Source: Fimenecus sp045578245
Lineage (GTDB): Bacteria > Bacillota > Clostridia > Oscillospirales > Acutalibacteraceae
Assembly: GCA_045578245.1 (NCBI GenBank)
Contig: JAZNJX010000098.1
Location: 1 to 64,000, forward strand
Direction of reading: 5' to 3'
DNA length: 64,000 nt
Below, piece by piece: positions 50,537 to 59,487 of this stretch. The notes beneath the pieces are model-generated. The model did not search any database. It saw only the letters and a program-made list of their open reading frames with translations, and had not been told where the DNA came from. Numbering within the stretch: position 1 is the first letter of the stretch; each line of letters starts with the position of its first letter. The position numbers and the translations under genes were made by a program.

Positions 50537-50881
50537 ATGGCTAAAATGTACACATTTGATAAGAAACTACTTTGTGATGGTCCTGAAATCAGAATAGCAA
50601 AGAAAGTGTATCCTATTGATGACCGAAAAAAGACGGTAAAGAAACTTTTAAAAGAACTTAACAAACTCGATAAAAACGATGATTCTGTAATCGATAGTGA
50701 CGAACTTATTATTAAATATGCATTTGGTGAGAATGCAAAAGAAATTCTTGAAATGGATATGAGTTTTAAAGCACAGCAAAAACTCTCCGAAGATGTCTTG
50801 GCAATTATGACCGGTGAAGACCCTGAAACAAAAGGTGACACAGAGGGTCGATTTCACGACGAAGAACAAAAAGAAGAATAA
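50537..50881 (+). CDS. Tail assembly chaperone (gpG-like)
   Basis: A 114-residue acidic protein between the tail tube and tape measure genes, the position of the gpG-type tail assembly chaperone. It is helical after the N-terminal strand (KMYTFDKKLLCDG). The last codons read CAA AAA GAA GAA TAA, and an open frame shifted by -2 (or +1) continues from there (next entry). Confidence 0.8.
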   Translation: MAKMYTFDKKLLCDGPEIRIAKKVYPIDDRKKTVKKLLKELNKLDKNDDSVIDSDELIIKYAFGENAKEILEMDMSFKAQQKLSEDVLAIMTGEDPETKGDTEGRFHDEEQKEE

Positions 50882-51215
50882 ATACGACGACTTTTACGAC
50901 CTTGAATATGATGCTGTTTTAATTGAGCAATCTATAGCAAAACAATATCACATTTTACCATCTCAACAAGAAGAATTGTCATATAGTGACTGGGCAAAAC
51001 TTGTGTCCGGTTTGATGAATGATACTCCTTTGGGAAAAGTTGTTGAGATTCGCAGTGAAGATGATGCTGAGATTATAAAGAATATGACAAAAGAACAACT
51101 TGCTATTAGAAGTGAATGGCAAAGCTTTGTTAATTCCAACATTACATATTCTGAAGAAGATATGCAAAAGCAGTCTGAAATGCTTGAAAAGATGATGGCA
51201 TCACTATTCGGTTGA
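50814..51215 (+). CDS. Gp15-like tail chaperone extension (gpT-like, shifted frame)
   Basis: The product of this frame resembles the Gp15 family (YDDFYDLEYDAVLIEQSIAKQ, then SYSDWAKLVSGLM). A GTG at 50814 could start it, but it has no ribosome site, and the first 20 codons (in the overlap) are poor. More likely it is the C-terminal part of a G-T fusion made by frameshifting at CAAAAAG (50867-50873): a -2 slip moves Lys-tRNA from AAA 50870-50872 to AAA 50868-50870. Such fusion is a conserved feature of long-tailed phages. Confidence 0.72.
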   Translation: MKTLKQKVTQRVDFTTKNKKKNKYDDFYDLEYDAVLIEQSIAKQYHILPSQQEELSYSDWAKLVSGLMNDTPLGKVVEIRSEDDAEIIKNMTKEQLAIRSEWQSFVNSNITYSEEDMQKQSEMLEKMMASLFG

Positions 51216-51248
51216 TTTTAATATTTCATTTATAAAGGAGGTGATTGT

Positions 51249-53771
51249 GTGTCAGAAAAAGACAGTGCTGGTATAGTTTCTCTTGACCTGGTTATCGAAG
51301 ATACTGCGGAAAAGCAAATTGAAAAGATTGCAAAATCAGCGGTTAAACCTGCACAAAAGCATTTTTCTAATGTAGGTAAGACTATTGAAAATGCTATAAC
51401 AAAACAAACCTCAAAAATACATAAATCTATTGAGAAAAATATCAATTCCGTCAAAGAACCAAAGAGTTTTAAGGTTGCAAACGATGCAATCGGTCTTATG
51501 GAACAGAAACTCGGTAATATAGGTTCACAGATGGGTAGCGTTAGCGAGAAAATCGCAAAGGTTGAGTCTCAATATGAAAAATTAGGTAAGGAAAAAGGCT
51601 TTGATGACGAAGATGTTATCAAACTTGAAAATGAACTTACTTCATTACAAGCAAAACTTATCTCTTTGCAATCGACTGCAAATTCAACAGAAGATAAATT
51701 AAATAAAGCACTTTCAGGACCAGCCCAAAAAGCACAGCAGGCATATCAAAAAGCCTATGATGATATCGTCAATCGTGCTGCAAATGCTTCAAAGCAGGCC
51801 GAACAATGGGCATTAAAGGCAGAACGTGCTCATAGTAAATCAGCATCACGTGCAGCAAAGCACGCTGTGGCTGCTTATAACAAGCAAGCGAAGGCAGCGA
51901 GAACCTATGCAAACAAATATGCCGATGCACAATCCGATGCAAACGACAAATCCATAAAGGCTGTTGAACGAGCCTATAAGAAAATGGAAAGCACAGCGAA
52001 GAAGTGTGCCAATGCATCTTCAAATGCTATGCACAAAATGGCGAAAGATTCGTCAAAGAGTACATCCGGCATGGGCAGGGCTTTCCATAAACTTGGTAAG
52101 ACAATTAAAGGCTCTCTAAAAGCTGTTTTCGTTACAGCAGTGTTATATAAATTCTTTAAAGCATTTAAGGATAATATAACTGGAGCCTTGGGCCAAAACA
52201 AGCAGTTCGCTAAGTCTCTTAATGAGATAAAAGCAAATCTGTCGGTAGCCTTTACACCAATCATTGAAGCAATAATGCCGATGATTACCCGTCTTGCGCA
52301 AGGCTTGGCCACAATCACAAAATATATTGCTACATTTATTGCTGCAATATTTGGAAAAACTTATAAGCAGGCTGTAAATTCTACAAAGAAGATGCAGGCT
52401 CAGGCTGAAAAAGCCAAGGCAAGTACAAGCCGTGATTTCGATGAGTTACATAATGTTGATGAAGATAGTGGAAGTGGTTCCGATGGTTCATCAATAAATT
52501 ATGATGCTCTTGATACAAGTCAGCTTGATACAGGTCCAATGAAAAAGTTTCAAGAGATTCTTGATAAGGTCAAGGATACTATTGAAAAGGTATCTCCTGC
52601 TTTCAAAAATCTTTATGAAAAAGGTATTAAACCCATCATTGACTGGTTAGGCGGAAAAGTAAAAGATGCATTTGCATTTTTAGGCAAACAGCTTGAAAAA
52701 GTTGGGAACTGGTTTGTTGATAATAAAGACAGAATATCAAAATTTGGTGACTCTCTTGGTAAACTGTGGGGTTGGTTGGAACCTATTCTTGATGCAGCGT
52801 GGGAGACACTAAAAAATACTCTTGGTAATTTATTTGATGGCTTCCTTGTTGGATGTAGTACCGCATTAGATGTAGCATCAGGTATTATTGACCTAATAGT
52901 TTCTCTTTTCACAGGTGACTGGGAAGGTGTTAAACAAGCAGGCGAAGACATTATCAATGGTTTGTGGGAAGGCATCAAAAAGAGTTGGGAAAACACAAAG
53001 AAATATCTTACCGACTTGTGGAACGGAATTATCGATACTGTTAAGGCTATTTTCGGTATTCATTCTCCATCAACCGTTTTCTCTGATATCGGTAAAAATA
53101 TTATTGAGGGTCTTAAAAACGGTATTATCGCTATTTGGGAAACTCTTACATCAGTGGTTAAGGAAAAACTTGATAAACTCAAGACAACCTTTACTGAAAA
53201 ACTCACTAATGCCAAAGATTCCGCAATTAACAAGTTTGCTGAAATTAAAGACGGAATTAAGGAAAAATTATCAGGAATATGGACTGATTTCAAAGAGTTT
53301 ATCAATAAACTTCTTGGTGGCATAGAAAATATGCTTAACAAGCCTATAACAGCAATCAACAAGTTAATTGATAAATTGAACTCTCTGAAGGTGAAAATGC
53401 CTGAAATACTTGGTGGTGGAGAGATAGGGTTCAATATTAGCAGATTCTCAAAAATTTCCATCCCACGTCTTGCAAAAGGTGGTATTGTTGATAAACCTAC
53501 ACTTTCTCTTATAGGTGAAGCTGGTAAGGAAGCAGTTGTTCCACTTCAAAATAATACAGAATGGATGGAAAAGCTTGTTACAATGCTTGCTAATGCCCTT
53601 GTGAGTGTTTTAGCACCAATGATGATGCGTAATCCTACACAGGAAGTACAAGATGATTTAGAGAAAGTTATAAACATCAATGTTGACGGTAGAACTGCAT
53701 TCTCAATACTTTTAAATTTATTTAAAAAGTATGCAAGTGATGCCGATTTGAGATTAATTACAGGAGGTTAA
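51249..53771 (+). CDS. Tape measure protein
   Basis: An 840-residue protein that sets tail length and probably enters the host membrane. It has long N-terminal coiled coils, alanine- and lysine-rich in 150-260, hydrophobic segments around 330-380 (VFVTAVLYKFFKAF, ITKYIATFIAAIFGKTY), and a C-terminal soluble part with PLQNN and GEAGKEAVVP, common in tape measures. GTG start at 51249 with AAAGGAGG. The length would suggest a tail of about 120 nm if the usual 0.15 nm per residue holds. Confidence 0.92.
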   Translation: MSEKDSAGIVSLDLVIEDTAEKQIEKIAKSAVKPAQKHFSNVGKTIENAITKQTSKIHKSIEKNINSVKEPKSFKVANDAIGLMEQKLGNIGSQMGSVSEKIAKVESQYEKLGKEKGFDDEDVIKLENELTSLQAKLISLQSTANSTEDKLNKALSGPAQKAQQAYQKAYDDIVNRAANASKQAEQWALKAERAHSKSASRAAKHAVAAYNKQAKAARTYANKYADAQSDANDKSIKAVERAYKKMESTAKKCANASSNAMHKMAKDSSKSTSGMGRAFHKLGKTIKGSLKAVFVTAVLYKFFKAFKDNITGALGQNKQFAKSLNEIKANLSVAFTPIIEAIMPMITRLAQGLATITKYIATFIAAIFGKTYKQAVNSTKKMQAQAEKAKASTSRDFDELHNVDEDSGSGSDGSSINYDALDTSQLDTGPMKKFQEILDKVKDTIEKVSPAFKNLYEKGIKPIIDWLGGKVKDAFAFLGKQLEKVGNWFVDNKDRISKFGDSLGKLWGWLEPILDAAWETLKNTLGNLFDGFLVGCSTALDVASGIIDLIVSLFTGDWEGVKQAGEDIINGLWEGIKKSWENTKKYLTDLWNGIIDTVKAIFGIHSPSTVFSDIGKNIIEGLKNGIIAIWETLTSVVKEKLDKLKTTFTEKLTNAKDSAINKFAEIKDGIKEKLSGIWTDFKEFINKLLGGIENMLNKPITAINKLIDKLNSLKVKMPEILGGGEIGFNISRFSKISIPRLAKGGIVDKPTLSLIGEAGKEAVVPLQNNTEWMEKLVTMLANALVSVLAPMMMRNPTQEVQDDLEKVININVDGRTAFSILLNLFKKYASDADLRLITGG
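51665..51682. repeat. 18-bp dispersed palindrome, copy 4
   Basis: TTTGCAATCGACTGCAAA inside the tape measure gene, encoding Leu-Gln-Ser-Thr-Ala-Asn. Confidence 0.7.
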
Positions 53772-53772
53772 C

Positions 53773-54135
53773 GTGGAAACATTACTTAAAACAATAAACG
53801 GATGGACTCCACCTTCTCTTGTAAAGTGTAATCCAATCCGTATAACTCAGGTTAAAAGTGAAACAGATTCCGTTGGTAATCTGCAGATTAAAAAGATTTT
53901 ATCAGTTAAGATGAAATTTGAATTAGAATGGCAATTTATATCAAAGAGTACAGCTCAGCGGATAATGAAAGAATTGTCAGACTTTAACGCTCTGGTGACT
54001 TATGAAGATATTGTAACAGGTGCAACAAAATCAGGAAGATTTTATCCCGGCGATTTTCAACCTGTTCCGTCTTTGACATATAAAAACGGTGAAATGCTTT
54101 ACAAGTCTTTTCCTCTTAACATAATCGAAAAATAA
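53773..54135 (+). CDS. Small tail protein (DUF6711-like)
   Basis: A 120-residue protein between tape measure and baseplate hub genes. It starts METLLKTINGWTPPSLVKC, and the pattern resembles the DUF6711 small tail proteins. It probably acts like a short distal tail protein. GTG start with AGGAGG. Function is from position only. Confidence 0.68.
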   Translation: METLLKTINGWTPPSLVKCNPIRITQVKSETDSVGNLQIKKILSVKMKFELEWQFISKSTAQRIMKELSDFNALVTYEDIVTGATKSGRFYPGDFQPVPSLTYKNGEMLYKSFPLNIIEK

Positions 54136-54148
54136 AGTAGGAGTAGAA

Positions 54149-56185
54149 ATGTATAATACAACACAACTTTATAAAGACCAGGTTAATAAGTTACCACAGA
54201 AATACATAATGAATCTAAATTGTATCATTGACGGTGGTTTGAGTATCATTTTTCTTGAAACAGAAAATAACGAACCTCTTACCACCGAGGATGATGAGAT
54301 ACTTGAATTTCCATCGGCTGCACCTGTTGAGATTCTTCCGAATGATATATTTGAAGCTGGTTATTCTGAAAATATGTTTATAAATGCTTTTTCAATAGGT
54401 ACAGCTGTAAAACCAAGTATGTGGGTTCGTATCTTCAACAAAGATAGCAAGTTTAGAAATGAATTGTTATCAACAGCAGAGTATAAACCAACATTCGCTC
54501 TTTTGGATGATGAAGAGAATACAACAGATGTTGTCCCTGTGGGTGTGTTTTATGCAAATAAACTTATAGTTCAGGATACGGATATTCGTATTGAATTAAG
54601 CGATAAGATGGCGTTTATGGAAAAACCGTTTAAACCTCAAGGTGCACCACGTTCCTTATATGAAATTGCTACTGGTATTGCTCTTGATGTTTTTGCAACC
54701 GTTGTAACCACGCCGGACGAGTTATCTGTTCTCTCTTTAGTGGTAAACGATGATATTTTTAGCGGATATTCCAAAAAGCAGGTACTTGAATGTATTGCTC
54801 AGGTTTGTGGTAGCTTTGTGAGATTTAATCGTGAAGGCAATCTTGAATTCAAATGGTTTATTGAAACAGATGTTAAACTGAATGGAGATACTGCAAAAGT
54901 TCCTCTTGAACTTAACGGTAATACTTTCTATCTTAATGATAATTCTCTTCGAGTAACAGGAGTAAAAATAGTTTTTGAAGATACTGAATTGTGTTCAGTA
55001 GGTACCGATGATTATCTGTTGACTATCAGTGAGAATCCTATTACAGAAACACATTCAGCGGAAATCGCAGAGTTTATACTCAACAGACTTTCAACCACAA
55101 AATACATTCCTTGCCGTTATGACCGAATTGGTGGTGACCCATCGTTACAAGTAGGAGATATTCTTACTGTAGTTGACAATAAGGAAAAATACATTCCTGA
55201 AATGTATGACAGTTATGACAAATATCCACTTTATATCACAAGCTTTAACTGGCATTACAATTGTGGTGGCTTCTCTGATACATACATTGCCTCAGGAAAC
55301 ACGGATGATATGGATACCGATAGAGGAATGACCACTTCTAAAAAGACTGCACAATTAGCAAAGAAGATTAAAGAGACCAAAAAAGATGTTCTGGATGAGT
55401 TAGATTCAAGAGAAAAATTCTTGTTGGCATTTAATCAAACCATTGCAGGTTCTATGGGATATTATATGACCGAATTACCAGGAGAAGCAGGCGGAGTAGT
55501 GCGGTATATGCACGACAAACCTAATCTTGAGGAAAGCAAAGTTATATACACCCAGACTGTTGATGGTTTCGCTTGGACCACAGATGGATGGAATGATGGT
55601 GAACCACTCTGGAAATATGGTTTTGATAAAAATGGTAATGCGATTTTAAATCAAATCTATGCTTATACACTTACTGCGGATGTAATCGTTTCAGGACTAT
55701 TAAAATCTAAAAATGGTGCATCATGGATTAATTTAGATAATGGGACATTTCAGTTTGGAGAAAGTTCTACTTCACCAAAATTAGCATTAAATAAGGCAGG
55801 TCAACTTCTTATTGACGGTATTTTGAGAAATATTAATTATCCAACACTTTCAGCATCTGTTGGTGAGTCTGAAAATAATACATTTGGTGCTTTTACAGTT
55901 ACGGACAATACAAGTGGTTGGGGTGATATTTTTCAAGTTTACAGAGTTGCGAGTGGCAGCGAAAAGGGTGTAACAATAACATCACCTTTTTTGATTAATG
56001 GTGCTAAGACAAATAGAAAAGGAATAACCATTTTGCCTGATGGCATTACAATGTTTAATAATGGTGGAGGTTCAGTAAGAATTGACGATACCGAAGGAAC
56101 GATAATTGATGGATATGCCGTTATTAAAAGATTTGAAAATATTGAAGAGAGAATTGAAGAACTTAGTAACCTTATTAATGGATGA
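54149..56185 (+). CDS. Tail-associated baseplate hub protein
   Basis: A 678-residue protein. The N-terminal half (ending about residue 390) resembles the hub domain of siphovirus tail proteins of the gp37/Tal type. Strings such as EILPNDIFEAGYSENMFINA and VLECIAQVCGSFVRFNREGN are consistent. The C-terminal half shows repeated short beta motifs (WINLDNGTFQFG, RKGITILPDGITMFN, GSVRIDDTEG), a fibre-like stalk. No lysozyme or peptidase motif is obvious. Confidence 0.78.
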   Translation: MYNTTQLYKDQVNKLPQKYIMNLNCIIDGGLSIIFLETENNEPLTTEDDEILEFPSAAPVEILPNDIFEAGYSENMFINAFSIGTAVKPSMWVRIFNKDSKFRNELLSTAEYKPTFALLDDEENTTDVVPVGVFYANKLIVQDTDIRIELSDKMAFMEKPFKPQGAPRSLYEIATGIALDVFATVVTTPDELSVLSLVVNDDIFSGYSKKQVLECIAQVCGSFVRFNREGNLEFKWFIETDVKLNGDTAKVPLELNGNTFYLNDNSLRVTGVKIVFEDTELCSVGTDDYLLTISENPITETHSAEIAEFILNRLSTTKYIPCRYDRIGGDPSLQVGDILTVVDNKEKYIPEMYDSYDKYPLYITSFNWHYNCGGFSDTYIASGNTDDMDTDRGMTTSKKTAQLAKKIKETKKDVLDELDSREKFLLAFNQTIAGSMGYYMTELPGEAGGVVRYMHDKPNLEESKVIYTQTVDGFAWTTDGWNDGEPLWKYGFDKNGNAILNQIYAYTLTADVIVSGLLKSKNGASWINLDNGTFQFGESSTSPKLALNKAGQLLIDGILRNINYPTLSASVGESENNTFGAFTVTDNTSGWGDIFQVYRVASGSEKGVTITSPFLINGAKTNRKGITILPDGITMFNNGGGSVRIDDTEGTIIDGYAVIKRFENIEERIEELSNLING

Positions 56186-56218
56186 GGTTATAGCTCACGG
56201 TATAAAAGGAGATAAAAA

Positions 56219-58231
56219 ATGAAAATTAGCAATTTACCACTGGCCACAGAATTAAACGATGAAGATGTGCTTCCCGTCGTTCAAGAAGGTAAAACAAAAA
56301 AGGTACCAGTAAAGAAATTTTTTAAAAAACAACCCACAGATGTAATTGTTGCTGAAGATGGTAAAGTACATTTAATGGTGAATGGTGAACCTATTGGTGA
56401 TGGTATTCCTTTACCAAATTACGAAGAAGAATTATTTAATTTTCGTAACCAAGTAGGACAAATATCGGAAGTTGCAGAAACTTTACCGGATGAAACTAAC
56501 CTCTGGAGCCTTGGTGATGTTGAGGTTACTGGATATACACAAATACCTGTTGAGTTACCAGCAGGAAGTTATAAACTAACTGCTACGGTCTCATCTACTG
56601 ATACAGACAAGACTTATTCTTGTGTACGACTATATAGCGACACAACGTTAATTGAAACTCTTACATTTTATCGTAATGTTGAGACTGTAAAAACAATAGA
56701 ACCTTCAGAGCCGATAACAAGAATTGTTTTTTATGCTTCAAGTGGTGTGGCTGACAGCACAGGAGATAATGCGACATATTCAAATATAATTGTTATAGAC
56801 AGCAATGCTACTATTCCTGTATTGACTGCAAAAGATGATGTTGCTCGTGGTGATGTTTCTAAAATCAGTTACGATATGAAGTATTTGCAAAATCCCAACC
56901 TTTACAATCCAATTGATAACTGGATTGTTGGCAAATATAATTATACTACTGGCAATGCAGATTTAAGTGAAACAAATCACGTTCGTAATATAATTCCAAT
57001 TGAGTTGAGTTCTGATAAAGAATATAACATACGAACGAAATCAAGAGCAGGCAATTTGTATGTGTTTACTTATGATGCAGATATGAATTATCTTGGATAT
57101 AAAAGCGTATCAGCAAGCGAGACAATACCTTTATATCATATTACAGATGTGAGTTATGTTAATTTTGTTGTAGCCGATTGGGCAAGTAGATATCCAAACG
57201 AACCACCTCAGGTGATGATATGGGAATGTGAAGATGCAACTGATTATGGTGTGTGGTTGGAATATGGCGACAAAGGAAAGTATGTAAAAGAAAAACAAAC
57301 TTTCACAAATGAACAGATTGCAGATATACAAAACAAAATGAACATACAAAAGTTTAACAGAGCACGTTTTGATGATAGATTTAATTTTATTGCATACTCG
57401 GTAATTAACAATGATAAAGGACCTATCAACACAGCGGAGCATTTTGAGTATTGTGGTTCGTTGGATTGTTTTACAGCATTGAAAGGTGATGTTCAGCCTA
57501 CAAGTGACGGTGGTGTAATTATGTGCCACGATAAGGGATTTACACTTGACGAAAACGGAAGAATAACCACTTTTAACGCAGATGATTGTGTGCTTATTCA
57601 CGATATGACAACAGAGCAATGTCAGGCTTTGGAACATAGAACACCATATAATGGTGAATATTGCAAAGTCATTACTTTTGAAAAGTATATTCAAAGATGT
57701 AAAAGAACAGGAAAAATTGCTTTCATTACAGTTCGTGACCAATACATCCCTGAAGTAATAGCACACATTATGCCTATCTTGGAAAAATATCGTATGATTG
57801 ACAGAAGTATTATAAACAGTTTTACACTTTCAACATTACAAGCATTCAGAGAAGCAAACGAAAGTATTATGTTATCTAATGTGTTAGATTTTGGAAAAGT
57901 TCTGACAAAAGCACATATAAATAACGCAGTGTCACTTGGCAACTGTTTGATTAACTGTTTCCATTTTCCATCTGATAGTGGTTGGGATTTGTTAGACCAA
58001 TCGAAAGAAGCAATCGATTATGCTATTGAGAATGACATCAGAATTTATGAGGGACAAACAGGCTCTGTTGCTGATGTTGATTTACTTATGGAATATGGTG
58101 TTATGGGTACACAAATGATTGCAAAGCTCGATACAGGAAGCACTTCTAATGATGAAACCTTAAATCAAATTGAAGCACAACTTGACGAAATCATAGAAAC
58201 ACAAAATTCATATATAGGGGGCAACGAGTAA
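56219..58231 (+). CDS. Tail fibre/receptor-binding protein with degenerate GDPD domain
   Basis: A 670-residue fibre-like protein. The first 40 residues (MKISNLPLATELNDEDVLPV) are a phage baseplate attachment motif. The middle is beta-rich. Residues about 385-650 form a glycerophosphodiester phosphodiesterase-like TIM barrel (GDVQPTSDGGVIMCHDKG). The usual HRG at its start is replaced by AYSV, and the first Glu of ELDVQ is Lys (LKGDVQ), so key catalytic residues are lost while HD remains. It may bind glycerol-phosphate polymers such as teichoic acids without cutting them. It overlaps the next gene by 1 base. Confidence 0.75.
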   Translation: MKISNLPLATELNDEDVLPVVQEGKTKKVPVKKFFKKQPTDVIVAEDGKVHLMVNGEPIGDGIPLPNYEEELFNFRNQVGQISEVAETLPDETNLWSLGDVEVTGYTQIPVELPAGSYKLTATVSSTDTDKTYSCVRLYSDTTLIETLTFYRNVETVKTIEPSEPITRIVFYASSGVADSTGDNATYSNIIVIDSNATIPVLTAKDDVARGDVSKISYDMKYLQNPNLYNPIDNWIVGKYNYTTGNADLSETNHVRNIIPIELSSDKEYNIRTKSRAGNLYVFTYDADMNYLGYKSVSASETIPLYHITDVSYVNFVVADWASRYPNEPPQVMIWECEDATDYGVWLEYGDKGKYVKEKQTFTNEQIADIQNKMNIQKFNRARFDDRFNFIAYSVINNDKGPINTAEHFEYCGSLDCFTALKGDVQPTSDGGVIMCHDKGFTLDENGRITTFNADDCVLIHDMTTEQCQALEHRTPYNGEYCKVITFEKYIQRCKRTGKIAFITVRDQYIPEVIAHIMPILEKYRMIDRSIINSFTLSTLQAFREANESIMLSNVLDFGKVLTKAHINNAVSLGNCLINCFHFPSDSGWDLLDQSKEAIDYAIENDIRIYEGQTGSVADVDLLMEYGVMGTQMIAKLDTGSTSNDETLNQIEAQLDEIIETQNSYIGGNE

Positions 58232-58956
58232 TGGGAATTGCTGAAATAAACAACAAGACTTCATTGATAAAATCAAATGTTCCCAAAGTATATGAAGCAG
58301 GTCAAATCACAGGTGGTGGCGGTGGTGTTGACTATGACGAAGCATATAACGATGGGTATCAAGCAGGTTACATAGACGGACAAGAAAGTGTGCCTAATAT
58401 ACTAGAACATGCTACGAAGCTTAACGATATGTATAATAAAGCCGTTTTCCCTTCAGATTTTGAGTTGAATTTGAACATTCCTTTAGTCGATTCTATTCGT
58501 TATGCATTCATCAAAACAAACATCAAAAAAGTAATACTTAAGGGAAACAATAATGGATATGCAATTGATGCTTATAGTGCGTTTCAAGAGTCGAGTGTTA
58601 AGACCATTGATTTAACTGAATATAATGCAAAAATAGACAAAGGAACCATGATGTTTTTTTCTGCAACATCTTTACAAGAAATTTTAGGTGAATTGGATTT
58701 TACAGAGTGCACTAGTACAGCTTCTATGTTTAATTACTGTAACGAACTCGTAACAATTAAAGTTAAAGCAAATTCTATTAAACTTTCAATCAGTTTTGCA
58801 CAGTCTTCAAAGTTATCAGCAACCTCAATACAATCAATTATTGACGGGCTTGCAACGGTTGAAACTGCACAGACTGTTACATTCCACAGTTCTATTGTTT
58901 TAACAGACGAGCAAAAAGCAACAATATCAAGCAAAGGTTGGACTTTGGCACAGTAA
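58231..58956 (+). CDS. Tail tip protein with BspA-like leucine-rich region
   Basis: A 241-residue protein. A glycine-rich linker (residues 29-33) follows the N-terminal helix; then D-Y-D-E-A-Y-N-D-G-Y-Q-A-G-Y repeats, and an LRR-like domain (about 75-235, with VKTIDLTEYNAK and ELVTIKVKAN) ending ISSKGWTLAQ, seen in many phage tail proteins. It probably helps in surface recognition with the fibre upstream. The start codon overlaps the fibre stop. Confidence 0.7.
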   Translation: MGIAEINNKTSLIKSNVPKVYEAGQITGGGGGVDYDEAYNDGYQAGYIDGQESVPNILEHATKLNDMYNKAVFPSDFELNLNIPLVDSIRYAFIKTNIKKVILKGNNNGYAIDAYSAFQESSVKTIDLTEYNAKIDKGTMMFFSATSLQEILGELDFTECTSTASMFNYCNELVTIKVKANSIKLSISFAQSSKLSATSIQSIIDGLATVETAQTVTFHSSIVLTDEQKATISSKGWTLAQ

Positions 58957-58970
58957 AAGAGGTGTTATAA

Positions 58971-59135
58971 ATGACAGTTGAAAATCAAACAGTTTTAAAA
59001 GCAGATGAGGGTAAAATGCTTACCAATGGTGAAACATTTGCAACGGTAGTTTATCTTGGTAAAAACGATAGTGCCGATAATTGGCACGAAATCACCGAAG
59101 AAGAATACGAAGAAACAACAAAAGCATCACCTTAA
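58971..59135 (+). CDS. Small conserved phage tail-region protein
   Basis: A 54-residue protein, M-T-V-E-N-Q-T-V-L-K-A-D-E-G start and NWHEITEEEYEETTKASP at its end, a pattern seen in short proteins downstream of phage fibre genes. AGAGG site 13 bp upstream. The stop codon lies within the terminator stem. Role unknown. Confidence 0.65.
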   Translation: MTVENQTVLKADEGKMLTNGETFATVVYLGKNDSADNWHEITEEEYEETTKASP

Positions 59136-59148
59136 TTGGTGGTGCTTT
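59121..59148 (+). terminator. Intrinsic terminator at the end of the tail operon
   Basis: AGCATCACC and GGTGGTGCT form a 9-bp stem (one G-U) followed by TTTTG. It separates structural from lysis genes. Confidence 0.75.
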
Positions 59149-59182
59149 TGTTGTTAGCTTTTAAAGAGTGGAGGTGAACCCT

Positions 59183-59482
59183 GTGATAGATAAAATAATT
59201 CTCATAGCATCTCTTTTAACTGCTTTGGGTGTAATTGTTGCTACTGCAATTAAAGTATATAAATTTGTCCGAAAATGCGAAAAGTGGATTGAGAAAAAAG
59301 ACAAGCACGATATAGAACAGTACAAAGATATTCTGCGAATAAAAATAATGATGCCTGAAATGCCACTTTCGGAAAGAATTGCAGCAGGCGATATATATGT
59401 CAATACTCTACACGAAAATGGTGGAGTCAAGAAAAAGTATGAAGAATTGCTAAACCGATTTAGCGAAGAACATAAGGAGTGA
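59183..59482 (+). CDS. Small single-span membrane protein in lysis cassette
   Basis: A 99-residue protein with one N-terminal transmembrane helix (residues 4-25, IILIASLLTALGVIVATAIKVY) and a charged helical tail. In such phages this gene sits just before endolysin and holin and may be a holin partner or antiholin. GTG start at 59183, six bases after GGAGGTG. Not recognised as a specific family. Confidence 0.65.
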   Translation: MIDKIILIASLLTALGVIVATAIKVYKFVRKCEKWIEKKDKHDIEQYKDILRIKIMMPEMPLSERIAAGDIYVNTLHENGGVKKKYEELLNRFSEEHKE

Positions 59483-59487
59483 TAATT

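Larger units (their letters stand above)
28743..57437 (+). repeat. Dispersed, strand-biased TCAGCGG motif (26 copies)
   Basis: CAGCGG starts on the plus strand at 28743, 30331, 30577, 31145, 32584, 33042, 33138, 35746, 36268, 40476, 41016, 42313, 42681, 43468, 44092, 44663, 44831, 45204, 45923, 47608, 48968, 49012, 51337, 53956, 55056 and 57432. Most copies (22) are preceded by T and 17 or so are followed by A. I saw none on the minus strand of the prophage. The host core (1-28.2 kb) shows three (4837, 17744, 21111). Counts were made by eye. Confidence 0.75.

Noticed and set aside
28743..57437. TCAGCGG enrichment explained by codon bias (Ser-Ala-Asp/Glu)
   Set aside because: Copies also lie in other frames, in intergenic DNA and in reverse-oriented genes, so amino-acid or codon use alone does not explain it.
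57131..57766. 211-codon open frame on the minus strand inside the fibre gene
   Set aside because: It is antisense to a well-supported protein, has odd composition (rich in Cys, Phe, Ser and Ile) and no ribosome site.
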